Source: Mastigamoeba balamuthi (lineage: Eukaryota; Evosea; Mastigamoebida; Mastigamoebidae). From it: a DNA stretch of 64,000 nucleotides. The stretch spans positions 1 to 64,000 of the forward strand of contig CACRSC010000105.1 in NCBI GenBank assembly GCA_902651635.1, given 5' to 3'. Position 1 is the first letter of the stretch. Each line of letters begins with the position of its first letter. Positions 46,101 to 56,356 of the stretch are shown here, in pieces. The notes beneath the pieces are model-generated. The model had not been told where the DNA came from. It did not search any database and saw only the letters and a program-made list of their open reading frames with translations. The position numbers were made by a program, and so were the translations under genes.

Positions 46101-48175
46101 TCCAAGCTCTTTTCCTGCCGCCCGGATACACCTCTCGACTTGCTGCTCTTCTGCTCCTGCTCGTTTTTCATCCTTCTTGAACCGGCTTCTGCGATTGCCT
46201 CAACAGCCTCTCCATGCATTGCAGAGCGGATCATTTGAGTAGCCCACTTGACGTAGGTGAAGAAGTGGTCCGGGGCATGCGTGTGTGCAGTAGCCTGAAG
46301 TCCGCATGACAGCACAAGGATCTGGTCATCAGCAAGAACAATGTCAGCCATCACAATCTCCATGACTACGACCTCGCCCATTATCTCTTTCCTACACACA
46401 GTTAAGTTTTATCGCCAGCGATAAAAACGCACATGTCCGGGCGAGAAGCAACGAGACGCCGTGTGTTGCCATCCAGGCACATGTACCGCACTTCGTCAAA
46501 TGGTGGTACAGTGAAATTGACGGCCTCTCCAGGTCCCTTGGTGTATGTAACAGCCGCACTGCGGATACGGGAGACGTTCTTCTTGTCCGGGGCCCCGATC
46601 TCCAGAACTACTACCTGGCCAGCGAACCTTGTCCATCCATGGGACTTGATTTGTTCGGCGAGCATGACCACTCGTGAGGAGTCTGCATCTCTAAGTACCC
46701 CTTTGCAAACCCCGGTTTTTGCTATGGTCAAAATTGCACCAAAGTAGTATAAATTCCGGTTGAAAAACGTGTTTTAAACAAGAAAAATGAGCTGAAAACA
46801 CGAAAATCAATGGAAAAGTGAGGTTTTACCAAAATCTGGAAAATGAGAAAATGGGTACTTACCGTTGTCGATGTGGTCCCAGCGAACAATCCCCCACGTG
46901 GAAGCCCCACCCTCCGGAATTGCAGGGATGTCTTCGACTTGGTAGGGGACCATTATCGCTGGTACACTCAGGGTTGGTGCAATGCCAAACAGCTTTGGCT
47001 GGACTACCGCTCCCTTTGTGTCGATTGCCCCCTTGGTCTCTTTAAGGAGCAGTGTTAAGACATAGTAAGACTTTGTGACAATACCGGTTACAGTGTCGGG
47101 GAAGAGCAGCGGAAGTAGTCAGCGGTTGAAGTTGTTCTCTGCCTCCGTCACAGCTATGCGGCTTTGCTCAATGCTCTTGCGCACTTCCTTCACCTGCTCA
47201 TCTTGCTCCTTCTTCCTTTCCTCCTTCTTCTTCTCCGAGGCTTCCTTCTTTCGTTCTGCCTCTATTGTGAAGAAGGACTCTCCCTTCTTCTTCTCCTTCT
47301 TCATCTGGTTGTCTCTGACTGTTTCCGGATGAGATCGGTCTATCAGTCTATTGTTATCGCCAGCAATTAGATTGTGTAGCATTAACAAAGACTGAACAGC
47401 ATTGCGCAAACCATTATTACTCATCAATACTTTATCGCCGGTGATAAAGAATGCAGACATACAGCTGCAATACGACCAGAAAATACTTGTGAATAATAAC
47501 AAGCATCTTATTGCCAGCGATAACTTACTTTAGTCTCACACAAAGGTGTTTATCGCCGGTGATAAAACTAAACAACAAAGATATTTATTGATGATGTCAC
47601 ATTTTACATCACGTTTTACTCATGCACGAGATATTTTGAGATTTTATTCATTTTATTAGTCTTCCTCTAGGAGTGAAGTGCTGTACGTTGACTTCAATGT
47701 CCACCTGCTACTTGAAGGGTAAGTTATTATAATGAATCTATTTGAATATCTTTAGATATTCCTAATATCTAATAATATCTAGATATTCTAACACTTTTTA
47801 TTGCCAGTGATAAAAACACCCATCTGCACATGAATACCTCGGGTGACATTCTCTCTACTATTTTTCTACTTCTGATTATATTCGAAGTGCCTCTTCCTCT
47901 GCCACCAGTTGCATACTGTACCATCACTGTGGCAGCCTGTCTCGTAGTCCAGCTCACCAGGAATCTTCTTCCAGCAACATGGGACATGTGCTGTAGCCTG
48001 GAGTATGCAGAGGCTGTTCGCTTGCTGTGCTCCAATCTACCCTCACTAACGCTCTTGGATGCCTTCGAGTTCCCACCAACAAGTGACGCACCCAGTCTTG
48101 CCCTCTGTGCGTTCAATCGCTGGCGATAAAACTCTTACCATAATTTCAGAGGCCCTCAAGGGCATTTATGACATC
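43168..48175 (-). CDS. ORF1 of copy A: long coiled-coil, multi-exon protein of unknown function
   Basis: Likely ATG at 48175 (MPLRASEIM), then the exon ending about 47823 (Arg/Ser-rich). Next is a coiled coil (47300-47120, EAERKKEASEKKKEERKK) and an exon with IPAIPEGGASTWGIVRWDH, ending in a GTAAGT donor. Then CLDGNTRRLVASRPD, intron 46392-46432, and MKEIMGEVVVMEIVMADIVL. Intron about 46001-46044 follows, then FFKSEQNCKKMSL, intron 45749-45789, KVLGSHLTRKQTRLL and SEKKRLNWNKALYP. Later come EIGNPFGLSTLRFALHNR, intron 44495-44547, a Pro/Ala-rich part, an acidic Glu tract (43390-43330) and a basic tail ending KRRKT. One TGA (near 47127) and one TAG (near 45187) interrupt it, so this copy may be dead. 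The nuclear-type tail fits a DNA-binding partner of the transposase, but this is inference. Confidence 0.5.
44515..44530. repeat. TTATTGCCAGCGATAA palindrome in ORF1-A intron
   Basis: Inside the 53-nt intron 44495-44547 (minus strand GTTTATCC...TTTGCAG). The matching intron of copy CD, 12875-13063, carries ATTATCACACATGATAAAT instead (12892-12910). Confidence 0.75.
45749..45789 (-). other. ORF1-A intron with GTTATCACCGGCGATAAC
   Basis: A 41-nt intron whose first 18 bases are a near-perfect palindrome, so the 5' splice site itself is inside the stem. Equivalent to intron 11631-11672 of copy CD. Confidence 0.75.
46392..46432 (-). other. ORF1-A intron with TTTTATCGCTGGCGATAAAA
   Basis: A 41-nt intron, GTGCGT...TGTGTAG. 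The 20-base palindrome (plus strand 46407-46426) fills half of it. Splicing joins RPD to MKEIMGEV in frame. Equivalent to intron 3131-3176 of copy B. Confidence 0.8.
47354..47816. repeat. Cluster of five TTATCGCCGGCGATAA-type palindromes
   Basis: Sites at 47354-47369, 47430-47449, 47508-47523, 47549-47566 and 47795-47816, upstream of the coiled-coil exon of ORF1. Minus-strand donors such as GTATGTCTGC (about 47463) and GTGTTTTTATC (about 47823) flank several of them, so most lie in introns or the 5' leader. Confidence 0.75.
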
Positions 48176-48597
48176 AATCGCTATCACCAAGTTCTTCTTA
48201 CACACGCTCACACTAATCGGCTTCGCCTATCTGCTGAGGATGTAGCAGATGATCCAGATCACTTTGTGATTCGCTGCCAGCTGAAGAAGCTGCAGAGCGA
48301 CTCTCTGCTAGACGACCTGGTCAACATGATGCTTAGGTCATGTTGCACCTTCTTCTGCACCCTGTGCCTTGCTCCTCTCACTGTCATAGAGCTCTGAAGG
48401 TTCTGGCTCTCAATGTCCACTGCAGAGACAGCATCTGCGCTATTCAGCCAGTCGCAATACAGACAGATCTGATCCGGTCTTACAATGTATCCAGTAGACC
48501 CACAGTGGACCACATACGTTTGCCTTAATGGCTTTGTCACTATCACTGGACTGTCACACAACACGTGCATATCCCACTTTCGTTTGGATTCCATTGA

Positions 48598-48639
48598 GTA
48601 TAAGCTTATTGCCGGCGATAGTCTTACTTTTCATTCCAG
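48598..48639 (+). other. Proposed first intron of ORF2-A
   Basis: A 42-nt GT-AG interval, GTATAAGC...TTCCAG, holding TTATTGCCGGCGATAG (48606-48621). It joins SIE to PNPMISVALKSS in frame. The exon before it overlaps a good minus-strand frame (MESKRKWDMHVLCDS, 48594 downward), so strand assignment upstream is open. Confidence 0.5.
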
Positions 48640-49831
48640 GCCCAATCCTATGATTTCAGTTGCCCTCAAGAGCTCTCTCATCCGCTCTTACATCGCCTCC
48701 AACGTTGTCACACAGGGCGACTTCCGCCCCGAGTCTGAACTCATCGCCAATCACCAGTGCGTATATCTACTCATGGGCCAATCGCGTGTCTGCTTCTGGA
48801 TAGACTTGCTCAGCAACCTCATGGTTCAGGGTATGCCCGTCGACAGCTTTCCCAGTGTCATTCTGTTTTATCATGTGTGGCGGAACGATTTCCCTTGGCT
48901 CAAATGCCTAAGTAGAAAGGGAGATCACAGGGTCTGTCAGCAGTGCACCCAGTACTGGGACGGCCTTCTTAAATCAGATGACCTTATCCACCTCGCTGCC
49001 CTCCATGAAGACCAGAGGCAGCATTGCAATGACTTTAAAAACGAACACACATTTGTCAACCAGCAGGTGATCAAGTGCCAAGCAGACGCTGCCAATTGTT
49101 GGTGCTTGATCATAGATGGCATGACTGCACCCACTCTCCTGTGTCTCCGCCAGAACTACAGCAACTGGAGCAGCCTACAGCGCCCCTCCCTTCTGGTGAT
49201 GAGGGTGTTGGACTTTACGTTTCACTTGGTGAAGTACTGCCTCTCCATGTCTGGCCTTTGGCCCAAGAATCAGGACCTTGTCTGCACTACTCTGCTGATG
49301 CACATAGTAGAGCATCTGAGGCAGCATCCCACGTTCCGCCCTTGTAGCCTGACCCTAGTGCTGGACAACCCAGAGAACCAAAACAAAAACAACGTGGTCA
49401 TAGCCACCCTGGGCTTCCTGGTGCACTGCGGGTTTGTTGATGAAGCATTTGTTTTCTACCAGCTTACTGGCCACACACACAACGAGCTGGACCAGTGCTT
49501 CAGCAGCCCCTCCAAGTACTTCCACCGCAACAACATTATGTTCATGCCAGAGGTGCCCGAGGTGTTCACCATCTCCTGGGCCAAGCGGAGCTTCCTGAAG
49601 CAGTTCAAAGTCCAGACGACCTACCTCAATAGGTGTTACATGCTGGCAAGCTTCTTCGAGGCCTCTATCATCAACTACCCATCCCTGGGAGAGCTTCATG
49701 GATTCCATATCTACGAGGCTCTTATTGGTGGTGTTTCCCTCCTGAAAAGTTTCATCGGTTTTCCATACATGATGTCAGAGAGAATCCAAATCCTGGTTTT
49801 CGTGAGATTCAGAGAGAAACATTTTCGCTGA
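48640..49831 (+). CDS. ORF2 of copy A: DUF7869-like putative DDE transposase
   Basis: Open from PNPMISVALKSSLIRSY. Features in order: a Cys pair region (HRVCQQCTQYWD, near 48935), NCWCLIIDGMTAP with Asp at 49115, LWPKNQDLVCTTLLMH, LTLVLDNPENQNKNN with Asp at 49364, then TGHTHNELDQCFSSPSKYF with Glu at 49484 and Asp at 49490. These match the IDGM / LDN...NKN / GHTHEDxDQ pattern I know from DUF7869 proteins of plants, oomycetes and others. The spacing of acidic residues suggests an RNase H fold like DDE transposases; that is inference. After HGFHIYEA (49716) it departs from copy B, which continues about 130 residues in its first exon and then adds another exon, so copy A is truncated. Confidence 0.6.
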
Positions 49832-50329
49832 ACCGGAGTGGTAAACTCATAAAAATGAAAGCAATTGAAATATGAGTAAAGACAGAGAAAATACATACAA
49901 ATTGATTGCGTCCTCACTGTTGCGCAGGATGTAGTCAACGTAGAAGCACTGCCATGCGGTCAGCACAACAGGGTGCCTTACAGCACTACAGGGATGCTGA
50001 TCACCATGTTCTTCTTCTGCATGCCAGCCACTGAAAATGCTGGGTTGTGACAAGGCAGCTCAACTGCTTCTTCATGCTGGTGTTGACTGGAATGATGAGA
50101 TTGAGGAGAACGACAAGAGTCCACTCATCCTCCACATAGGCCCAGTACACACTGCCGGACTGCAGCAACATGGCCCGTTTGCTGGATTCCATGTGGCAAA
50201 CATTCCAGAAGTACACGTCATGCAGGCCCATGTGACGGGGGTCTGTCACAAGGCATGGGACAGTCATTGACCTGATCACTGGCAGGTATGTTCCAGTCTG
50301 TTTCGATTGAGTCAGACATTGGTATTGCC

Positions 50330-50908
50330 AATTTTCCTTTATTCCTTTTAACAATTCAATAAAGAGCACGTTAGCTATGCAGGTGCAGGCTTCTGTAAAA
50401 CCACTTGCTAGCATCCTCAGAACCTTAAAAGATTTCACAATGGCCAACCTCAAATGCTTAGAGGGTACTCACAGCATTTTATGTTTCTCTGATTGTTTTG
50501 CAGAGAGCATGAACAAGAACAAGCTGCCGGCAGAACCAGCCAGCAGGAAGAAGGAAGTCTCAAAGATAAGATAGAGTTACAGTTTCATTCTCAGTCTCAC
50601 TTAAATCTGGTTCTCTCTGCTCAGAGTCATTCAAACCTGTTCTTTCATTGGTTTAGTGTTTCTGCTTCGTGTTTCTTATAGCTTTTTTTGGTTTTCTTTC
50701 TTCAATTACCAGTGAGCAATGTATGACTAAGCATTTCATTTGGTTCTTTCTTTGTTGAATGTTGTCATCTTGAAACTGCTCTGTCTTCTTTCCCTTCTTC
50801 TTTTTGGCACTTTTCTTTTTATTTCCTACAGTTTTTCGTTTCTTTATCTTTTGCTGTTTTCCATTTTCAAATTTTGACAGTTTTTCAAATTCGTTTAAAC
50901 CTCTGTTT
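50330..50908 (-). repeat. Copy A right terminal inverted repeat, extending into ORF1 sequence
   Basis: 50570-50908 mirrors 42195-42555. The match continues inward: 50377-50560 (VKPLASILRTLKDFTMANLK) is a second copy of the ORF1 segment at 43620-43440 (VKPLASILRSEKAFMMADLK), in opposite orientation. So the inverted repeat includes coding exons. Confidence 0.75.
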
Positions 50909-50939
50909 TCAGTGCCTTCTACTATAGCATAGCAGAAGA

Positions 50940-51310
50940 TACCCACCCATTTAGTAGCATATAGCAGAGGTTCTGCAAAGTGTTGTTATACTTCAACACA
51001 ATAATTCTCTGACTCAATCATAACCTTTCAAAAGGTGCTAGAGCACCTTCTGCTACACAGTGTAGCAGATCCATTGTGTAGCAGTATGTAGCAAACCTCT
51101 GCTGCACATCACTACACAAATACCTTCACTTCACTGTATAGCAGATCCTACTGTGTAGCTGTGTGTAGCAGACCTTCTGTTCACACTGCTACACAAATAT
51201 CTCCACTATGCTGTGTGGTAAGTGAATCCTATAGTGTAGCAGTGTGTAGCAGATGTTCCACTATGTGCCACTACACAAGCACCTCTACTACACAGCATAC
51301 AGACCCTGGA
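50940..51310. repeat. GTAGCAG repeat array 2
   Basis: Same word as at 10940-11230, here in both orientations. CTGCTACAC-A-GTGTAGCAG at 51050-51068 is a perfect palindrome. It abuts the right end of copy A. Confidence 0.75.
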
Positions 51311-51540
51311 TCCTCTACAGCACGTAAACGTGATTGATGTGTTCCATTCAAATAAGAATTAGTCTGGGGTCATGAGCTGCTGTTGAAGGACATCTTTGAA
51401 TTTGGGGAGATCAGATCAGTTCAGTTCTCAGATAATCATTACAAATGAGCAATTGCCAGAGACAATCTGCGGAGAGATTTTTGGGAGATATCTGACCCAA
51501 AGATATTCAGTCTCTTTCTGGGGCTTCTTGGGCGCGAACC

Positions 51541-54500
51541 ATGGAGACACCCAAGAAAGAGCCGGCTGTCGTCAGAGCGCCCCCGTCGCCCAGTGCGTCC
51601 TCCCGCAGACATCCCCCCCCCCCCCGCACGCGTGCTGCTGACAGCGGGGGGAGCAGGACAGGCAGCGTCAAATGTCACCAGCGCGCTCGAGACCTCTCCA
51701 GAGTGGCGTCGGTGCGGCGCAGGGCTGGATGGGTGGCCCATCCTGCACCGGGTTCCCGAGACCTTGCAGGTGCTACTCCAGTTGGTCGTCAATTGGGATT
51801 TAGGCAGTGTGGGCGGGTCGCAACCGCGCTACATGGTGCCCGCGCTGGGACAGCTCTTCGGGTCGGGCAAGACAACGCTCGCCTACGACTTCTTCAGCAC
51901 ACTGCGCTCGCCGGAGCTGCAGGAGCACAGCAGCAGAGTCGCTCTGCTCGAGAGGCATGGCGCCCTCTTCCAGAAGCACGCCGCCAAGCTGGACGACTTT
52001 GTCCGCAACGGCATTCTCGTGGAGGTCTGAAAGAGAAGGGGAGGGGCGTTCTATTGACTCGGCACGCGACCGCTCAGGTGACTGGCGCATCCAAGTGGCA
52101 GGAGCTTGTCGACAAGGTGCGCTGGAACGTGGCTCCGCGCGTGTTGCAGACGCACCCCGAGCCCGCGGGCGGCAGGAGGCCGCTGTCCTCGCAGTGCCCC
52201 CTGAGCGTGCTCCTTCGCGAGCTCGTCACCGCGGTGGCAAAGCCCGTGCTCTTCTTCTTCGACGATCTGCACGGGGGGCCCCAGTTGGTCGACCTGCTGT
52301 GCAACCAGATCACCGACACCTACAACGAGCTCCGCAACCCCGCCTTCGCCCACCTCCCGTTCTTCGGCTTCCTGCTGGCAGGCCGCGAGCTCGGACGGCT
52401 GCACCTGCCGCAGGCCACGTCGGCGCGGCTCGAGTGGGTCCTGCTGCAGTCGTACTCTGCCCCGGACGTCCGGGTCATCGTGCAGGGGCTATGCGACGAC
52501 AGGTGTCCCGCGTTCGCCGGCATCAAGAGGCTGGTGAGCCCTCAGAACATCGCGCAGTTCGCGGAGATGCTGCGCGAGGCCTCTGGCGGCATCGCGCTGC
52601 TCGTCTACCAGGTCACGACAGAGAAGCAGCCCCTCCCCTCATTCAAAGCACACTGAGGAATCTGACAAAAGCACGTGATCGCTGCAGGTCATGCTGGGGG
52701 TATACTACGCGTGGTGCGAGTACAGCACGGATGACCTCGAGTACCTCTTCGACACGTGCTTCGAGGCACTCTCGAGGATCCGCGGGAAGGACTCGTATTT
52801 CGAGATCCCTCAGATCAGCGATTCCCCCGGCCTCTCGGCGGTCTTCTTCCTCGCGGTGACACAGACGCCGTTCGCGATGGATGAGAAGGTGTGTGGCGTT
52901 TCTCTCAACAAAGCCGTGCCATTTATTTACTTACCGCGTCGCTGTTCAGGTACCAGTGCTCGGGTCGAGGCAAAGGACTCTGGTGGCGAGGAAACTGCTG
53001 CGCGAGCTCCCCGTCACCGTTGCTCGCCACGCAGCGGACTCCGATAAGTTCTTGGTGGTGATGTCGGGCTTCCAGAAGCGCTTCCTTCTCTCGAAGCGCA
53101 TGATCGACCTCCGAATGGCGCTGCTGGCACCGGTGGCGCAGTGCATCAACGCCGCCAAGCTCGCGGAGAGAGTGGTCGTGGGGACAATCCTGCTCAATTG
53201 CATCGCGTCGAAGGAGAAAACATGGGGGGCGACTCTGAGCTGGCTCGGCGGCACAAAGGCGGGAAGCCGCTCTGTGCCCGAGTGCGTCGTTGGCCGCGTG
53301 TGTCCCAAGTTCCAGGACAAGTCCAAGTACGGGAAGGACTTCTTCGCAGGGAAGACCTGCAACATCGCCGATGAACTCCTTTCGCTTCCGACCTTCAAGT
53401 CCAGGCACGCCTGCGCCATCTTCTCCAGCATTGCCAACTTTGTGTGTTTACTGTGCCATTCGCTTCCCTGCGGCAGTGACATGGGGTGGTTCTTTGAGCA
53501 AATGGAGGAGGGGTACTACATCTTCCACGACGAGTCGCACAGCGCCGACGCCCTCGCCTATGTCCGCAGAGGCGGTCCCAACCTGTTTGTGCAGCTGCAG
53601 GTCAGCCGTCTCAGTCACAGCAGACGAGTAGCTCTGAACCGATTCCTGGGTTCTGTGCAGGTTAAGGAAGGAGAGCAGGAGTTCACCCTAAGAACGCTGA
53701 TTGATGAGCTGGGAAAGACGTATACAGGCTCCGCTGCTGTGCTGGTGGTCCTCTCCCGCTCTATGGGAGCAAATCTCAAAGCGCTGTGCCAGCCCGGGTG
53801 CCTCGTTCTCGGTCCAGGGGTGTATTTCTACAACCCCACGAAGGGCTCGCTTGTCCGTGTCCGCGACAACGACCTCGCTGTCTTCACCTCGGGCGGAGGA
53901 GTGGCACGCATGTTCGAGCTCTCAACACAAAATCAACCTCAATGCACAGGTCCGTGGAGAGAAAAAGGAGAGACAGCTCAAGACCACGGTGCTCTTCCGC
54001 GGTTCGCACTACTCTCTGTCCGACGACGTGAGCAAGAACACCGTCGCGAGCCTCGAGGAAGAGCTCGGGCGAGCTGCGGAGGCGGAGGTTCGATCATAAT
54101 CGTGTATCATCCACGCCCACTGACAGTCATACAAGGTGTGTCATTCGCGCTTCGTCGTGGAGAGCAACCTCGAGGTCGTAGTGCTACACCCCGACTCGTA
54201 CAGGAGCTTCCTGGGAGAAACAGTCTTCGAGGACATCGCCAAGATCGCCGCTGGGGGACACGAGAACGTTGACCTGCTCGGCATGCTCTCCTGCCCTGTC
54301 GTAGGAAGCGATGCAGTGTCACTCCAGCAGAGCGAGGCTTCAGGCCCTCCGGCAAAGCGCTCCAGAGGCAAGCTATCCCCACATCCTCTCTTTTGACGCA
54401 CGCGTGTCCCTCTGCAGCTGCCGAGGAAGAAAGCGACGGCGCGGGGTCTCCTTCCCATAGGGGCGATCTGTTCGCTTGGCCCTCTCATACGATCATCTCA

Positions 54501-54863
54501 TACGTTTGCAGGGACTATTCTGTGACCTCCGTCTTGAACACGGCCACCCACCCTCTTGCGCCAGCGCCGGTGCCAGCCTGTCAGGCGTCGGCTCCTCTGA
54601 AGGAGGATTCCACAAGCAGCCAGAGATCCACCAGCATTGGGAATGCATTCGCGGGTATGTCATAGCAGCACTGTGATTGGGTAGTGACTAATGGTTGCTC
54701 GTGCTCCAGCTGCTGCGGCACCTGCTCCCGAGTCCCGTCAGACCATCTTCTGTGCCGGCGAGAATTGCACCTGTCGATTCACTCGTACTGAGCTCGGTAC
54801 TGAGGGAATAGGGCTGACTGGCAGCTGCCCGTTTTGTCACCATCCCCGTGCTCTACACCCCTG
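51541..54863 (+). CDS. P-loop NTPase with Cys-rich tail (possible RHS/Crinkler-type)
   Basis: Start METPKKEP at 51541. The body has a Walker A (LFGSGKTTLAYDF, near 51858) and a Walker B-like FFFDDLHGG (near 52257). Introns: 52025-52077, 52612-52687, 52889-52949, 53601-53660 (in-frame length, likely), 53901-53949 and 54088-54135, all in phase. A GC-AG intron at 54368-54417 is possible. The frame of the first codons differs from the Walker A exon, with a poly-C run at 51607-51621 between them; this means an extra intron, a different start or a sequencing slip. The last exon-like part has CTC...CPFC, a possible zinc site. The layout recalls retrotransposon-hot-spot/Crinkler NTPases, but I am not sure. 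Could act in nucleic-acid or innate-type sensing. Confidence 0.6.
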
Positions 54864-55410
54864 AGCTCGGAACTTCACTCTCAATTATCAACAACAGGCA
54901 ATGACTGATTCGGTTAGTTAGGGAGGCAGGGGTGGGGAGATTGAATGACAAAATGGTACCTCTTTGTTCCCATAGATACAGATGGTGTAAGAAAGCAAGA
55001 AAGCTCCAAAATGTTGAGGATTGTAGGGAACACTGAACTAATGAACATTATTGTACTCTTAAGTCACTAAACCTCTCAGAATTTGAATTAAAGGTGCACT
55101 GGTTGAGGGTGTGTACTACTGTACGAAAGACTTCATGATGTTGCTGTATCCACAAATGATCATTTAAGATGATTCTGCTCTGCACTTCCCTGAACTTCTT
55201 CCTTATTCAATTCATGATTTCCGCGATTCCTAAAATGTGAAACCCCATCAATTTGAAAAGCAGGTCAACAAACAATTATGCAAGGTTCTGCAATACACTT
55301 CTTCACTGCCTATGTGTTACTATGAAGCTCATTGACCTCTGCAACTTCTGTGTTCCACTCTCATATCAATTGATAGTTGACAGTGAATTCAATCTTATAA
55401 GTATCTCTCA
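54864..55410. other. Intergenic, nothing recognised
   Basis: AT-rich spacer after the NTPase gene; no frame, repeat or RNA gene seen. Confidence 0.5.
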
Positions 55411-55411
55411 A

Positions 55412-55640
55412 TCGAAAATCATCGTTTCCCGTTCCGCTATACCAGGGAAGGGGGGGGGGGTTTACAGTGGGTGGTGTGTCTGGGGAGGGCATGTGTGTTG
55501 TGTGGCCTGGGGGGTGTGTTCAGGGGTGGTTCTGAGAGGACTGGATCCAGAACCGCGTCCTGTTTTTGGTTTATAACTTTGTCCGTGTACTTGTTGAACA
55601 AGCTGATAATCGTGTGGTTGCGATCTACATTGGGGGTGCA
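55412..55640 (+). repeat. Dispersed repeat R, copy 2
   Basis: Begins AATCGAAAATCATCGTTTCC, then the G-rich stretch, GGGCATGTGTGTTGTGTGGC and CCGCGTCCTGTTTTTGGTT. 55640-55960 holds nothing recognised. Confidence 0.7.
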
Positions 55641-55965
55641 TCAGCGTTTGATGGATCGCTTGATTGTGGCAATGTCTGGTGTCGTAGTGGTGGTATGTCT
55701 GGTGTTTTTCTTTTGTGAGTAGAGGTGGAAGCAGAGTCTGTTTGTGGCACCGTACGTAGTGGGGCTGGAGTTTCCTGGTTGTATGGTTTGGGGCTGTGGC
55801 AATTCCTGTTCAGTTCCGAATCACGCAGCAGTAATACCTCATTTTCATCTCCAATGTCCTTCTGTTCTTGCATCTAAATATTCCATGGTGGAAATCTGAA
55901 GACTGTTGTCTGTTCACGATCCAGAGGCCATGAATACACAAACTATGATGTCTTCTTGTAATAGA

Positions 55966-56320
55966 CGTTTAACCGAATTTGAAAAACTGTCGGAAATTTG
56001 AAAATGGTAATGTGGAATACAGCAAAAAAGCAAGCAAAAAGAAATGTAAATAAGAAAGTAATAGAAATAAAAAAGAAAAGCACAAAAATGAAGTAAGGGA
56101 AAGAAGATTGAGCAGTTACAAGATGATGACGTTTGACAAATAAAGAAGCTAATGAATCGCTAGTTATAGAATCCACAATCACCAGTGATAGAAGAAAGGA
56201 AACCAAAAGATGTACTATGAAACACAAAGCAGAAACACCTGACCAATGAAAGAATAGGTTTGAATGACTGTGAACAGAGTGAACGAGATACAACTGAGAA
56301 TGAGAATGAAACTCTAACTC
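55966..56320 (+). repeat. Isolated terminal repeat of the two-gene element family
   Basis: Direct match to the copy A left repeat, with CAATCACCAGTGATAG where copy A has CAATCGCCGGTGATTG. No ORF1 or ORF2 beside it; cut off by the piggyBac-like end at 56357. Confidence 0.75.
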
Positions 56321-56356
56321 TATGTTATTCTTTTCCTCTTGGGTTCAGGAGAGGAC

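Larger units (their letters stand above)
42195..50908. mobile_element. Two-gene DUF7869-type element, copy A (fullest copy)
   Basis: About 8.7 kb bounded by long inverted repeats that start AAACAGAGGTT. ORF1 runs minus (43.17-48.17 kb), ORF2 plus (48.6-49.7 kb). About twelve palindromes of the TTATCGCCGGCGATAA type are scattered over the element, one in each terminal repeat and the rest mostly in or near ORF1 introns. A MITE-like insertion sits at 42969-43132. ORF2 loses similarity to copy B after about 49716, so its 3' part is missing or replaced. No target duplication was found. The overall plan (transposase plus a long partner gene, long inverted ends) suggests a DNA transposon, family not known to me. 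Confidence 0.65.

Noticed and set aside
46843-47058. Plus-strand 71-codon frame (MRKWVLTVVDVVPAN) as part of ORF2
   Set aside because: The minus strand here matches copy B at the protein level (IPAIPEGGAST against IPKIPEGGVSM) and ends in a GTAAGT donor, so the plus frame is a shadow.
43168-47520. TAG/TGA reassigned as sense codons
   Set aside because: All host genes end at normal stops and read without internal TAG, TAA or TGA; stops in elements vary between copies as expected for decay.
42195-50908. Polinton or other virus-derived element
   Set aside because: No DNA polymerase B, capsid, ATPase or protease signatures seen; only two genes, one transposase-like.
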